From the NCBI RefSeq assembly GCF_000247815.1, contig NC_021692.1, positions 4,470,961 through 4,534,960 of the forward strand: a stretch of DNA of 64,000 nucleotides. The letters run 5' to 3'. The stretch is from Ficedula albicollis (lineage: Eukaryota > Chordata > Aves > Passeriformes > Muscicapidae). The notes under the pieces are model-generated. The model worked only from the letters and a program-made list of their open reading frames with translations, searched no databases and was not told where the DNA came from. Position 1 is the stretch's first letter. Each line of letters starts with the position of its first letter. Of this stretch, positions 1-12,870 are shown piece by piece. A program made the translations under genes and the position numbers.

Positions 1-240
1 ACCTCTCTGTGGACACTGCTGAAGGCTCCTGGGGAACCTATTCTGTTTTTTTCCCAGGTTGCTGACTTTTCTCAGCTCCAGCCTAAATCTTTCCCAGGCT
101 GGGGATCTTTCTCAGAGACAAGCCAAGGAAAGGTAGAAAGAAAACACAGATAGACCCCGGTGTTGACCACTGAGTTGTGTGAGTGTCTCGTGATGCTTTT
201 GCTAAAAGCATGTTTTCGAAGAGGTGTTGCCTTCTTGGAC
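1..240. other. Non-coding flank of minisatellite
   Basis: No gene or known repeat is recognised here. Two short similar phrases (TTTCCCAGG followed by CTGA/CTGG and CTTTCTCAG, near 52-115) form a weak local duplication. The stretch runs straight into the C/T-rich minisatellite. Confidence 0.5.
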
Positions 241-1030
241 CAATGTCCTGCCACACCTTCCCTATCACACCTTCCCTGTCCTTCCCTGTCACACCTTCCC
301 TGCCACACCTTCCCTATCACACCTTCCCTGTCCTTCCCTGTCACACCTTCCCTGCCACACCTTCCCTATCACACCTTCCCTGTCCTTCCCTGTCACACCT
401 TCCCTGCCACACCTTCCCTATCACACCTTCCCTGTCCTTCCCTGTCACACCTTCCCTGCCACACCTTCCCTATCACACCTTCCCTGTCCTTCCCTGTCAC
501 ACCTTCCCTGCCACACCTTCCCTATCACACCTTCCCTGTCCTTCCCTGTCACACCTTCCCTGCCACACCTTCCCTATCACACCTTCCCTGTCCTTCCCTG
601 TCACACCTTCCCTGCCACACCTTCCCTATCACACCTTCCCTGTCCTTCCCTGTCACACCTTCCCTGCCACACCTTCCCTATCACACCTTCCCTGTCCTTC
701 CCTGTCACACCTTCCCTGCCACACCTTCCCTATCACACCTTCCCTGTCCTTCCCTGTCACACCTTCCCTGCCACACCTTCCCTATCACACCTTCCCTGTC
801 CTTCCCTGTCACACCTTCCCTGCCACACCTTCCCTGCCACACCTTCCCTGTCACATCTTCCCTGTCCTTCCCTGACACACCTTCCCTATCACACCTTCCC
901 TGTCCTTCCCTGTCACACCTTCCCTGCCACACCTTCCCTGCCACACCTTCCCTGTCACGTCTTTCCCTGTCCTTCCCTGTCACATCTTCCCCTGTCACAT
1001 CCTCCCCTGTCACACCTTCCCTGCTCTTCC
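241..1030. repeat. C/T-rich minisatellite, 52-bp higher-order unit
   Basis: The array is built from a 14-bp monomer CACACCTTCCCTGT (variants ending TAT or TGC) and a 10-bp half-monomer CCTTCCCTGT. They alternate 14+24+14 to give a 52-bp higher-order unit, with the variant CCCTATCAC recurring every 52 bp from about 262 to 782, roughly eleven near-identical units. After about 830 the order breaks down and the monomers diverge to about 1030. The unit contains few stop codons, so several frames stay open for 230-320 codons; these are not genes. The + strand is almost pure pyrimidine with regular CA steps. Confidence 0.95.
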
Positions 1031-2089
1031 CTGCCCTTCCTGCAGCCTGCCCTGTGCAGGTGGGCAGGTCCCAGCAAAGCATTCTCTGTCCCCTCTGGGG
1101 CTGGTGACAATGACCTCAGCAGCCCCAGAAGCTGCCTGGGATGTGAGGAGGAGGAGGAGAAGGCAGGACACAAACCTGAGCTCACCTGAGGTTCTGCTGT
1201 GTTGGGTCAAGGCTGTCATAACCTGCCCCTCCATACAGGGAAATGCTTCCCTGGCAGGATTAAAACTCCTCTCTGGAATTACATCCTGTTGGGGGACACA
1301 AAGGGACCGGAGCCCTCAGCAGAGGGAGGCACTTCCACATGGAAAGTGTTGGATGGGGCAGCGCTCCCCAGGGAAGAGGCAGAAACTGCAGACAGAGAAG
1401 GGAATGAGGCTCTGGAAACAGGGATAACTGGAGTTGTCACACCTTGAGGAGACTGAGGGATGAGGTTTAAACACATTCAGTTCAGACATTGAGACATTAA
1501 CGGCCAAGAGTGATGAGCAAGATGGACAACGATCAACAGAGATCACAGAGCTCCTGTCTGTAAACACAGGCCAAACACCCAAACAAATATCTGGAGGTCC
1601 TGCACTGGTCTGAGTGGGATGTGAACTGGAAATGGAAGGGTTTGTGCAGCAGTGAGCAGATGGATAACACCAGGGTTTTACCTAGTGTCCTCTGGAAAGA
1701 GCTGCAAACTGCTCTCAGCACTTACTCTGCAAGTGCTGCTATTTGAGGAGGAAAATATTCAATGGAAATTCCTTCTCTCACTGAATCAGCAGAGGAATCC
1801 AACACAACACATCCAATCCCTTCAGCACGCGCTGCCCAGGGATACATTTTAAAAATAATATATTAGGAAGGGTGATTTTCATCGTACAAGCCTTGCCCAC
1901 ACAGTGACACCAACATTTCGGCAGATAAGGGTCCATAAATCTCTTTACCTTGTTAGAACGACTCCCAGTTGAGGAAAATGAGCCCAGCTTATCCCTGGAG
2001 CATGTGCTGCCTTTTGGACAAGGGCTTTGCAATAACACAAGAGAACACAGGAGAAGGGGGCTGAGCCCAGTGCTGTAATTTCCATGGGG
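1031..2089. other. Single-copy non-coding DNA
   Basis: No recognisable exon, transposon or RNA gene. There is a short GAGGAGGAGGAGAAG purine stretch near 1145. Open frames are short and overlap on both strands with no family resemblance. Confidence 0.5.
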
Positions 2090-2660
2090 CCGAGTGCCAC
2101 AGGTGCACTAATATAGGCATTAGTGAATGATTAGGCCCCATAAAATATATGAATGCTGTTTCTTTAAGAAGCCATAAAATTTTATTGAGGAAAAAATCCA
2201 TGTGCAAGGCTTTTGGTTCGTTTCATGCGGTCATTCAGAATTTCACTCATTTCTGACAGGACTATGATAATTAAAACTGCGGCCTGGGTCTGGTTTCTAT
2301 AAAGTCCATCTGGCCTTCCACGATGGAGACTTTTGGAAGGCTGTAATTGCCTGGGCAGCAAATAACTATTTTGCCATCCGCAGTAGTTTAATTTTGTCCC
2401 TGCAGCAGGGGAGCGAAGTCAGAGGGGCAAAAGATCATTAAGGTCTGTGGGGGAAGAGGGGCTCCCAGAGCCAGGGCTGGCCAGGATTTGTTGAAACGCT
2501 TGACACCAATGGGCCCCATTAATGCATGGGTTAGATACAATCTGTGGAAAAGGGTCTATTATAAAGGGATTATTTGGAAGTGTTCTGTAGTTGGGGGTGG
2601 GTGTGATTGAAGGACTTAAAACTGTTACATTAACCCTTAGGGCACTCCAGGCAGTAACAA
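2090..2660. promoter_or_regulatory. Candidate conserved non-coding regulatory block
   Basis: This stretch is unlike the repeat-rich surroundings. It is single-copy and dense in TAAT/ATTA homeodomain-type cores (ACTAATATAGG, GCATTAGTG, ATAATTAAAAC, AGTTTAATTTTG, CATTAATGCATGG), interspersed with GC-rich phrases and no long open frame. That texture is typical of vertebrate developmental enhancers. Conservation was not tested, so the call rests on composition only. It could equally be neutral unique sequence. Confidence 0.3.
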
Positions 2661-2771
2661 ACCCGGCATTAAAGCGCTGGTGTTTGTCACAATTTCTCCA
2701 CTTCCCTCCTTCCCTGCCACAAGGTCAAAGAGATTAAAAACATCCATAATGCACTCAAAGATGAAGCTTGT

Positions 2772-3337
2772 TTTCTGTCCACTTTATGGCTGCTGCAGCC
2801 CCCCTCCTCATCAGCGCCCCTGCTCCCAACCCCAAATCGTTAAACAACAGAACAAATGGCAAAGGACAGGCAGCGGCGATTATTTTATATACGCACAAGA
2901 TACAGGCACGTATTTACTTACACATCAAAAGGAAGCCAGCACAGATGGAGTGGTGACAGGAGAAGCTCTAGAGCTCTGCTTTAAACACCCAAAATATGCC
3001 TGTTCATATTTTGCTTGACTTGAAAACAGAGCTGGAAATTTCGGGCTCGTGAGTCAATACCTTTCCTGGGAAGCTGCCTTGTTCTGTCACATTCCTCTGA
3101 ATGTCACAGCTCAACAAAACTACTCAGGCACTTGGTAGACCTTCAAATACTTTCCAGAAATGCAGATTCATTTGCATTCTAAACATTATAGGCATTTTGT
3201 GGGGTTTTTTTTCCTGTCTTGTCAGCTGCGACTCCTCTGGGAAACCAAAATCCCAACTGGGACATCGTGGGGCCGAAGCTGGTGAAGGGATCAAAAACCT
3301 GCACCACCAAAATCAGCCACTTTAACCAGCACCCAGA
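2772..3337. repeat. Tandem duplication, copy 1 (566 bp)
   Basis: This copy is repeated immediately downstream at an offset of exactly 566 bp. Comparison shows one obvious substitution (T at 2791 versus A at 3357) and no indel. The content looks like unique, motif-dense non-coding DNA (an AAATCGTTAAACAAC phrase, a TTATATACGC phrase, a TTAATGT-free AT-rich tail) rather than a transposon. The apparent 70-120 codon frames inside are identical in both copies simply because the DNA is duplicated. Confidence 0.95.
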
Positions 3338-3903
3338 TTTCTGTCCACTTTATGGCAGCTGCAGCCCCCCTCCTCATCAGCGCCCCTGCTCCCAACCCCA
3401 AATCGTTAAACAACAGAACAAATGGCAAAGGACAGGCAGCGGCGATTATTTTATATACGCACAAGATACAGGCACGTATTTACTTACACATCAAAAGGAA
3501 GCCAGCACAGATGGAGTGGTGACAGGAGAAGCTCTAGAGCTCTGCTTTAAACACCCAAAATATGCCTGTTCATATTTTGCTTGACTTGAAAACAGAGCTG
3601 GAAATTTCGGGCTCGTGAGTCAATACCTTTCCTGGGAAGCTGCCTTGTTCTGTCACATTCCTCTGAATGTCACAGCTCAACAAAACTACTCAGGCACTTG
3701 GTAGACCTTCAAATACTTTCCAGAAATGCAGATTCATTTGCATTCTAAACATTATAGGCATTTTGTGGGGTTTTTTTTCCTGTCTTGTCAGCTGCGACTC
3801 CTCTGGGAAACCAAAATCCCAACTGGGACATCGTGGGGCCGAAGCTGGTGAAGGGATCAAAAACCTGCACCACCAAAATCAGCCACTTTAACCAGCACCC
3901 AGA
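3338..3903. repeat. Tandem duplication, copy 2 (566 bp)
   Basis: Second copy of the 566-bp segment. The junction is ...ACCCAGA|TTTCTGTCC..., while the right edge leaves the repeat at ...ACCCAGA|ACTGCTCAGG. Near-identity implies either a very recent duplication or two haplotypes placed in series by the assembler. Confidence 0.95.
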
Positions 3904-5724
3904 ACTGCTCAGGTTTGCAGTTTTTACACTTATGCATATCATTTAATTCCCCCCATGTTTCACACAGAGAGATTTCTGCCTTCTATGCAGCAAGCTCAAC
4001 AGCAAATCCAACCAAAACACGTTTCTGTTTGGCCTGAGGATGAGGTACTGCTTTGTCAATCATTTAAAAAGAAGAGGAGAGTCTGAATCAGCTGAATTTG
4101 GATATTCGGAGTGTTTTGAAAATTAATTTGTGGGATAAGAGGCGGTAAGTGTCACAAAAGAAATAATGGAAAGATCAGGCATGAGGAAATAAAATACGTC
4201 TCAGTGTGGAAAACCCACTGATGCTACGAGGGGTTGGAGCCCTGGGACACTTGAACATCACCTCGAGATTCTCATGTTCTGTTCCTGGCCATGGTGAGGG
4301 ATGAAGGAGGAAAGACAAATTCCAGTCACTGGGCAGACCCAGTCCAGGAGGACCCAGAGCTTCATCCTCTCCCTCTGGCTGTGCCTTGTCATTGTGACAA
4401 ATGATTTACACAATTTTGTGCCCTAATAACCCCAAAGCCTGTGACCATCAGCCATTTCCAGGGAATTTTCTCTGGAATAAATGACTTCTGTTTTGCTTTC
4501 TTTTCCAAGGGTTCATCCATTTCATCCAATCTTGCACGATCCCCAGATCAATCACCTGATTCACAGGCTGTTTGCAATATTGAGGATGTGGGAAAAGCCC
4601 CAAGGGCCAGAGAATGTCCCATTTCCCTGGAGTTTGTGCCACACTTTGCTGCAGGAATGCTTGTGACTGATTTTCCTTCTCTGGGCAGCTCTGGGAGCTC
4701 TGAGGGAAAACATGTGCATGTGAAATGTTCCCCAGACCCCACTCGAAACAACAGCAGAGATATGGCAGTGGAGAACACACTTTGGAGAGAATTATTGGAA
4801 TTGTGGCTCTTCCAATACAGTAGAAATGTCTGTTTGCTTTGGCGTGTCCAGCTCTGCTCACCACAGCAATCAGCACAGGCAGAAATGATTGATAGCTAAA
4901 CATGTCTGCTTGGGAGAGCAGAAAGGATTATTAAACCCCATAAATTAGGAGGAAAAAAGTGCTTAAAACCTTTGTATGAGCCCAACCCACAAAGGTTTAT
5001 CTACAAGCAATCATGAAAGCAAACCTCCAAATTAACAAACTCTTAGAGCTGCTAATTCTGGTTGGTTTCCTCATCTGCTGCTCCAGCGCTGGGACTTTGA
5101 TGTGGCAAAGCTGCCCCAGCAGCCCCAGCACCAAAGGCAGGAACCAGCTGCCTGCCTCGAGCAAAACACTGAAATCAAAGCCCCAGAGCCACTCTGACCT
5201 CTAACCAAGCTGTGTTTGGGTCTTTGGCAGGAAGGCAACGCCTCTGAGATGATGATGCCTTGTAGGATGCACAGCCAGGGAGAACCTTCTGCAAGGGGAG
5301 ATGCCCACAAATCAACCCCAACTCAAACTTGGTCAACAGCACTGGCTAAAGGACAGAGCTGCTGAGCTGATACTGGTGCTGATACAGAGCAGAGGAAAGT
5401 TTAAATGGGTTAAAACCCAGCTCCTGGGTTTTCATCCTGCTCCCAAGGCTGCTCCCTATCTGGCATTCACCACACTGGGTGTCAAAAAATTCTCTTTAGT
5501 CATTGAGATAAACTAAAGTTAAGTGGAATTCCAGCCAGGCTGTGCAACCACCCCCCATTCCCATCCTTTTTACTGCCTGAGCACCCTGTCCTGTCCCATC
5601 CAGCCCATCTGCACTGAGCCCACCAGGGCTTGTGGTCATCACCTTCATCTTCAAACTAAATACATCTGAACGAATCCACCTCTGAAATTTGTTACAATCC
5701 TCTTTATGCAGTTATTTAGAGTAT
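3904..5724. other. Non-coding DNA, no gene recognised
   Basis: Both strands at 4441-4903 carry open frames of about 150 codons. They overlap head-on, have no recognisable domain and lie in low-CpG unique sequence, so I do not call a gene. Nothing else stands out. Confidence 0.45.
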
Positions 5725-5840
5725 GAACAGAGTTATTTATCCACATTGAAAAAAAAATCTGCTGCTGCGAGTTTGCAGACAAGAACAGAGTTATTTATCC
5801 ACATTGAAAAAAAAACCTGCTGCTGCGAGATTGCAGACAA
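5725..5840. repeat. 58-bp tandem duplication with internal poly-A
   Basis: Two adjacent copies (5725-5782 and 5783-5840) start GAACAGAGTTATTTATCC, contain an A9 tract and end in GCTGCTGCGAG followed by TTGCAGACAA. They differ at a few positions. This is a simple local duplication. Confidence 0.9.
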
Positions 5841-6408
5841 TTCCCCCAAAGATTTTATTTTCCTACTTTTTATTGAAATCATAACTAGCAACAGGGCTGC
5901 TTTTTCTTGGAAATCACATTTAAAATATTCTGTTCTGAAGATCCTGTAGATTCATGAAACCTGCATCTTTTCTAAATCAAGGAGAGTGAAATTCTGCCAG
6001 GCAAAGTAGGAGGAAGAGTGCCAAAAACCCTGAAAAGGTCTCTCAGAAGGGGAAAAAAAAAAGAACCAGAATAAAAGAAGCTGTGAAAGTTTATGAGGAT
6101 AAACACTGATGACAGGTGGAGTAGAAGCTGAAATCTGAACTCCAAAGTAACTGCAAATAAAGATTTGTTACAGATGGTTTTAATATGACCTAACACTGGG
6201 ATGCCAGCTACAGCATCACTTTTTCCTGTAGGCTGGACAAAACTAATAATGGAGTTTTGGAAACAGGGCTGCAGCAGCACAGACAGCGAGGGCACAGGGC
6301 CTGCAGGACACCCCCTGTCCCCTTTGGAAGGTGAGCTGTGGTCAGCAAATAGGGGAGAAAAGGACACACACACAGAGCTGGAAACAGGAATATGCGTTTT
6401 AGAGAGAA
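5841..6408. other. Non-coding DNA
   Basis: Unique AT-rich sequence with an A10 tract near 6052. No gene or repeat family is recognised. Confidence 0.45.
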
Positions 6409-6723
6409 AATCACAGAATCCCAAACCCACTGAGGCTGGAAAAGCCCTCCAAGGTCATTGAGTCCCAGCTGTGCCCATTTGTATTTCCAGATGTGTCTCA
6501 GTTTAAGCCACTTTTTCCTCAATCTGGTTTCTCCCCATCCTGTGGAGCAGCTCTTTAGATTTCCAATGAAGACAAAGAGCTATGACCAAAACCAGCTGTA
6601 CTTTCCATGGGGAAATTCCTGCTGATATCCATCCTGACCCTCCCCTGGCACAGCTTGAGGTCATTTCCCTCTGTCCCACAGCTGGTGGCCTGGGAGAAGA
6701 GCCTGAACCCCACCTTGAAAACC

Positions 6724-7417
<694 letters not shown>

Positions 7418-7560
7418 ATTCTCCAGCCCTTTCCCAGCTCTCTCAGGAATTCTCCAGCCCTTTCCCAGCTCTCTCAGGAATTCTCCAGCCCTTTCCCAGC
7501 TCCCTCAGGAATTCTCCAGCCCTTTCTCAGCTCTCTCAGGGATTCTCCAGCCCTTCCCCA
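7418..7560. repeat. 31-bp tandem repeat inside CR1
   Basis: Four to five copies of a 31-bp unit start ATTCTCCAGCCCTTTCCCAG and finish CTCTCTCAGGA. They lie directly after the poly-C run and diverge slightly towards 7560. The unit corresponds to the CR1 stretch that normally occurs once (CTCCAGACCCTT... region), so a local expansion of CR1 sequence has occurred. Confidence 0.85.
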
Positions 7561-7700
7561 GCTCCCTCAGCCCCTCCTGGTGCTCCATTCCCTTCCCCAG
7601 CTCCATCCCCTTAATGTCCCTCTTGTCTTGAGGTGCCCAGAACTGGGCACAGCCCAGGGACAATCCCTGGCCCTGCTGGACACTCAGCTTTGGGCAGCAG

Positions 7701-9271
7701 TGGTCACTCACCCCCCAGAGCCCTGTGCTGCCTGGCTGAGCTGGCACCTGGAGCAGCATCCCTGCAAGGTGCTGAGAGCTGGGACAGCACAGCCTGCCCA
7801 GCTCCTCCTGAGCCCCCAACCCTGATGGTGCTGCTGGGACAGGGCAAGGAGCTCCCTTGGTCCCTCCTGCAGCGCCCAGCAGCATCACCTGGAGATGATG
7901 GACGAGGGGAATGAAGCCCCTCCTCTCAATTCCCCCATAAATTCATTATTTTGGCAGCTGGGCCCTGTCAGATAAGAAAAGAGAACCGGATCTTCTTCGG
8001 GAGAGCTGTGAAGTTCTTGTGTCTGAGCACTGACCTCCACCCCCGTTTCTGGAATCCCTGAGTCATCCCAAAAGCAAAACCCAGCTGGAACACGCGTGGT
8101 TGCTACATCCCTGTCTAGACTTCAAGCATGTAACACACTTGGCAGGTTGGAGCTTTCTTGCTGAGATCAATGGCCACTAACCTGCTCACCACAATTCCAG
8201 GAGGATTTGGGGTTTGTTTTTGTTCATTGCATGGTAAATCTGAAATGTGAGTCAGGGTAGGAAACGCTGCACTGCTGCTATAACTTCCAGTATCAGCTTC
8301 TTAATTAAATTGTCATCGTTGCTCCTGTCAGATTTTAGAATGCAAAAAATATTAGGGAAAGGAAAAAACTTAGCAAGATTTTCAGAAGTGCCCAATGCCC
8401 TGATATTTTCAGCCATGTTTATCAGACAGAACTTAATGGGGGAAAAAAGAAATTTAAACAGTTACTACCCTGGAATAAATGTATGAACCATTAAGGATCA
8501 CAATATCCTTCTAGCCACTCAAACCAATTAACACAGTTAATGACAGGCCCAAAATGCAAAGAAATTATTCACTTTGCACACTGCAGAGTGTGCAGATGTT
8601 CTGTTTTACTTTTCCTGGTTTTCTATGTTCTTCTGATGGGGCAGGATGAGTGCAGACCACATGAAGAGTGCATGAAAAAAGTGAAAACTCTGTATGGGAA
8701 ATCTGAAACATCCTGAGCACTGAGACAGGACAAGGGACTCTTCCCCCTCATCCCTCCCTCTCAGGATTCCAGAATGCCCCAGGAAGGATATTTAGGTAAC
8801 TTGGCTTGGGAAAAATCCATGCTGGGGGAGAGGAGCCACCAGCAATGGGTGTGTGGCTGCCTTGTCCTGCTCCTGCTGCCACTCAGGGCACACATGGAGC
8901 CCTGGCCTGGCTGCAAGAACCAGCAGCTCCTCCCACGAGCCAGTAAAACATGCCAGGTTTACCTAAGGATATGGTAATTGGGAGCTGGAGAGCTTTCCCC
9001 ATAAATTCCTGGGGCACATGTGAGGGTGCTGGGCCCGTTCCCACGTGCAGGAGCCTGTGGAGCACAGGCTGGCAGGGACATCCAGTGGGCTTGGTGGGAT
9101 GCCATAGCTCCTAACAGCCAGTGCACTCATCAATAAACCCAACATCAGCAATCATAAAGTTTTACCACTCACCTTATGTAACTTTTATTTTACACTCGAT
9201 TAACTTTTATTGCCAGCTCCGAAGAATAAAGGCATTCTTACAGGGGAGAATTAGAAACAGCTTTTTGGGTT
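7701..9271. other. Non-coding DNA
   Basis: The first 130 bp are GC-rich and may be further degraded CR1. The rest is unique. An AT-rich block at 9120-9235 (TTTTATTTTACACTCGATTAAC, split motifs of TTTTATTG) looks regulatory in texture but is short. No exon is recognised. Confidence 0.4.
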
Positions 9272-9292
9272 AAAAAAAAAAAAAAAAAAAAA

Positions 9293-9368
<76 letters not shown>
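9272..9368. repeat. A23-C29-A45 homopolymer block
   Basis: A run of 23 A (9272-9294) is followed by 29 C (9295-9323) and 45 A (9324-9368). The same A-C-A sandwich occurs at 13831-13937. A poly-A tract with a pure C core is best explained as a poly-A region that failed to assemble and was filled with C. Confidence 0.85.
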
Positions 9369-9370
<2 letters not shown>

Positions 9371-9719
9371 TGTATTCTAATATAAGGGCCTGCATTGCCA
9401 GGCAGCTTAGGAATATCAGGGGCAAATATGGTGTAAAACATGCATGTCTAATTCCCAGCCTCACCTTCCTGCAGCCCTGGGCAGTAACCCCATCCCTTCC
9501 CAGGATCACATTCAAGGGACACACCAAGCAGGAGCTCCCTGGGCTGCCTGAGCAATAACTCAGTGTGACAGCAGCTGATTTACAAATTCCTCTTTGCTGA
9601 TGGCAGCCAGGGAAAATCCCAAACGTTTATTCAGATCACCAAGGTGGGAGCATCCCAGCTACACACACACAGGAATTTGGGGTAGCAAATGCAGGAGGAA
9701 GCCACACCTTTCTGTATTT
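9369..9719. other. Non-coding DNA
   Basis: Unique sequence with a short (CA)n near 9661. Nothing is recognised. Confidence 0.4.
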
Positions 9720-10070
9720 CCTTTAACTCATTATGCCCATTTTGTGCCATTTATCAGCAGCCCGTGCTGAATACACCATTGTTTGTTACACTGGACAGTG
9801 CTGGGCCATCCTGCCTGAGACTGTCTAATGTCTGCTTTTAATATGGGCCAAGTCCTTCTTCCCCCCCTGTTTAGTATAATTTTATACTGGGTGGACACAT
9901 TTAGGGCCTGAATGGTTTGACAGTAATGATTAATACCCTGCATTAGGAGATTCCAGTGAAAGTATTCAGGAGCACGCTGTGCAGTTTGGTTCTCATCAGA
10001 TGGTCAGGTCTACAGGCCTATTAAAAACAGCAGGAGAGCTGCAGACTTAATCACAGAGGCTGGGCCCGTG
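9720..10070. promoter_or_regulatory. Candidate conserved non-coding regulatory block
   Basis: Single-copy DNA with many TF-like cores: CATTTATCAG, ACACCATTGTTTG (SOX-like), GTCTAATGTCTGC, AGTATAATTTTATAC (an imperfect palindrome), AGTAATGATTAATACC and CTTAATCACAG. No open frame is credible. Judged by motif density only. Confidence 0.3.
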
Positions 10071-10130
10071 GAGGGAGGAAAAGTGAGACACAAAAAAATG
10101 AGAGAATGAATAGAAGGACAGAGAGGAGGT

Positions 10131-10258
10131 GCAGGAGAGCTCAGACTAACTCATGCTCACAACAGCCATGAAACCAGGTGAGGGTTTCTTTAAAATGCAG
10201 GAGAGCTCAGACTAACTCATGCTCACAGCAGCCATGAAACCAGGTGAGGGTTTCTTTA
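10131..10258. repeat. 67-bp tandem duplication
   Basis: The segment starting GCAGGAGAGCTCAGACTAAC at 10131 recurs at 10198, through GGTGAGGGTTTCTTTA, with one or two mismatches. Each copy contains the phrase CAGGTGAGGGT, which resembles a 5' splice site, but there is no exon evidence. Confidence 0.9.
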
Positions 10259-12870
10259 TGTTTCAGATGTAAAAATCTCTTTTCAAAACCAAAGCAGATA
10301 TGGGTGGAAGACTTCACCAGGCAGAAGGTGAGAATTAGTTAGGGTTTAATGGCAAAAAATTCAAGAAAGACAAAATAAGACCCAAAGCAGAACAGGTAAC
10401 ACTGGTGCTCCACATTGCAGCAGGACGTGGAAAAATGCATCAAAGTTGTTTTAAGAGTGAAATCAGAGTGTACAAACCTCTCAGAGAAAGGCATCACAAG
10501 TCTTTGCTGCTGTTTGGTGCCTGGTTATTATATGTGAATGAACAGGGGCAGGGGACACTGGGGGACACCCCTGGGTTTGAAGAACTCCCAACAATGTGCT
10601 CAGCAAACTCAGTGTTTGGTTTTTCTTTGCCATTTCTCTCTCAGAATAAAAGCACAGAGGAAACCCAGAGAGGCTGAGGTGAGCAGGACAGCTCAGCTGG
10701 GGGAAGGTGCTCTGTGCAGAGCGTGGGGAGGAGAGGCTGCTACAGCTGTGCCTGGCTTAGCTCAGACCTGGAGCTGCCCAAATGATGCTCTAAGATGTGT
10801 TTTTGCCCAAATGCTGTTCTGCAGAGGGTGAGGAAGCACTGAGGGCCGGACAAGAACACTTCAGTTGTTGTTGGAGCCCATCTGAGCCCTGGTTCCACTT
10901 GCAGTTCTTTCCCTCTCACCCTTTCCTGCAGCCTTCAGAGGCTTCAAACACTAACAATCCTAACAATTACAGAACTTACTCTCCACCATAAGAAAAACAC
11001 CAACCCCACCCCATGGAGATGGTAAATCCACCTCACTGGAAGTCTGGAACTTCAGAAAGGTATTTATTTGTTTATTCCTTCCCCCAGAGCACTGAGCAGC
11101 AGATTACATGCCTGTGTCATGGGAAACATAATGCTCCCAATAAAATAAAGCCATCAGCACCAGCCAAAATCCCAGGACATTCCATCCAGTCTAATCCCAC
11201 CCATGCCGTCGGTCTCTAATTTCCATGAATTTTCACAAAGCCAATATTTGTTTGCAAGAGGTTTGTCCAATGCTGCATTAAATGCTGGGAGAGGAATGTT
11301 GTGTTCTTTTTTTCTTGATGGCCAAGGCCAGCCTTTCTGCCACCATCACCTGGTTGTGGCATAAAAAAAGGTGGATTTTTCACTAAAGGAACACAGTCAA
11401 GACCACATAAATGTGTTGTTGATTGTGCCACGAATCCATATGAAAATCCCCCAGGAATGCTATCAGAAAACTGGATAAAGGAACTCCATGGTGTGTTGAC
11501 CAAGTGACAAATGCTCTTTTTAGGAAGGCTGGAGCCTCCCAACCTGCAAACCCAGCTTTTTATTATTGAAAATCACCAAAACCTTGAAAATGTGCTAAGT
11601 TCAGCTGTTCCAAGCACTTGGTGGAAGCTCAGTTCCCAAAGCCCCAGCCCTGGGGGGATTTCTGGGGCCTCATGGGGACCGTGGTGCTGCTCCTGAGCTT
11701 GCAGGGGTTTCGTGGGTAACCCAGGGCTGCTCTGGGCAGGGCTGTCACCTTTCAAAATGCCTACATTTATATTAAAGCCCAAATCATGATTAAAACCCCA
11801 ACAACACACAAGTGGCCTATAACAAAGCCCCTGAGGTGTTCAAAGTCTATAAATCCCCCTTTTTTTGAACGTCTGAATAACAACAAACCCAAAACAATAA
11901 TTAATTCTTCTCCAATGCACAGACCCAGTTCAGTAACAAGCACTAAAAATACATCTGAACCTTAGAAACAAAAGAGGAGGCACGGAGCACTTTGAAAGTT
12001 TGCTCCAATGATTAAATAAATTAGACCTGAGCTGCTAAGAAGGGAGGACAGAAAGTTCACTACCAGCACGACAAGACGTTGCCAGCTCTGGACTTGTTTA
12101 CCAAGAGAAAAAGGGCAAAACCCAGCATATTTCAACAGATTTCCAATTTCCAGGCATTTTTTATTTTTAAGTGACAATATGATTTTCAGCTCTGTGAGAT
12201 CTCACGTGGGTTTTGACACACACACACAGGGCTCTGGCAGCTGCTGAGGAGGGAAGGGGCTCAGCCACACATCCCCTGTGACAATCCCAACAGAGATCCC
12301 ATTCCCAGGTGTCCTAAAAATCTGCTTTTCTCTGCTCCTCTTGGAGCCCTCCAGGGCATCTCCTGTGCCACCAGCTGGGGATGGGGCTCCCACACCATCA
12401 CTGGGATGCACTGGGACCCCTGGGCCAGCCCTTCCCATCCCCACAGGGGCTGCAGGGAAACTCCATCTCCTCCCCACTAAAAATACCACTCTGGAAACCC
12501 AATGCCTTTTTGGTGACACGTGAGGAATGCTCCCTTCATATTTAGAAGCATCAGTGCCAAAGGTCATTGTCTGAGGAGAACAACTGCTCCCAAAATCCAC
12601 GGAGTGGCAACAAGGATTTCACTTTCCAGCTGGAGGATGTTTACTCCGAGCTTCCCACTCTCCAAAACCTGCACACAAAGCTCCTGGAGCCCCCCTTTCC
12701 CATCCTGGTCCAGAGCTGTTCATTCAGTATAAGAATTCTCTTCTCAGACAACCAAAGAATGCAGGGCTCCCTGTGACAGCAGGAAATTTCTTGAATCCCA
12801 CTGCTTTCCCATGGCTTGGATCAGCTCAGGGAGCTGCAGAAGGAATGAGTGCTCCCCTTCTGGGAGCATC
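10259..12870. other. Non-coding DNA, no gene recognised
   Basis: A 2.6 kb stretch of unique sequence. Short overlapping open frames occur on both strands, none with a recognisable domain. A CACACACACACA tract lies at 12218. No transposon is identified. Confidence 0.45.

Noticed and set aside
160..1189. Three overlapping frames of 230-321 codons rich in HLPC/TPSL
   Set aside because: Several frames are open at once because the 52-bp repeat lacks stops; the unit shift of 1 nt per repeat simply rotates the frames.
4441..4903. About 150-codon frames on both strands
   Set aside because: Fully overlapping opposite frames in unique low-CpG DNA, no recognisable domain or splice context.
10131..10258. 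Duplicated exon with 5' splice-like CAGGTGAGG
   Set aside because: No open reading frame or acceptor site consistent in both copies; treated as a plain tandem duplication.
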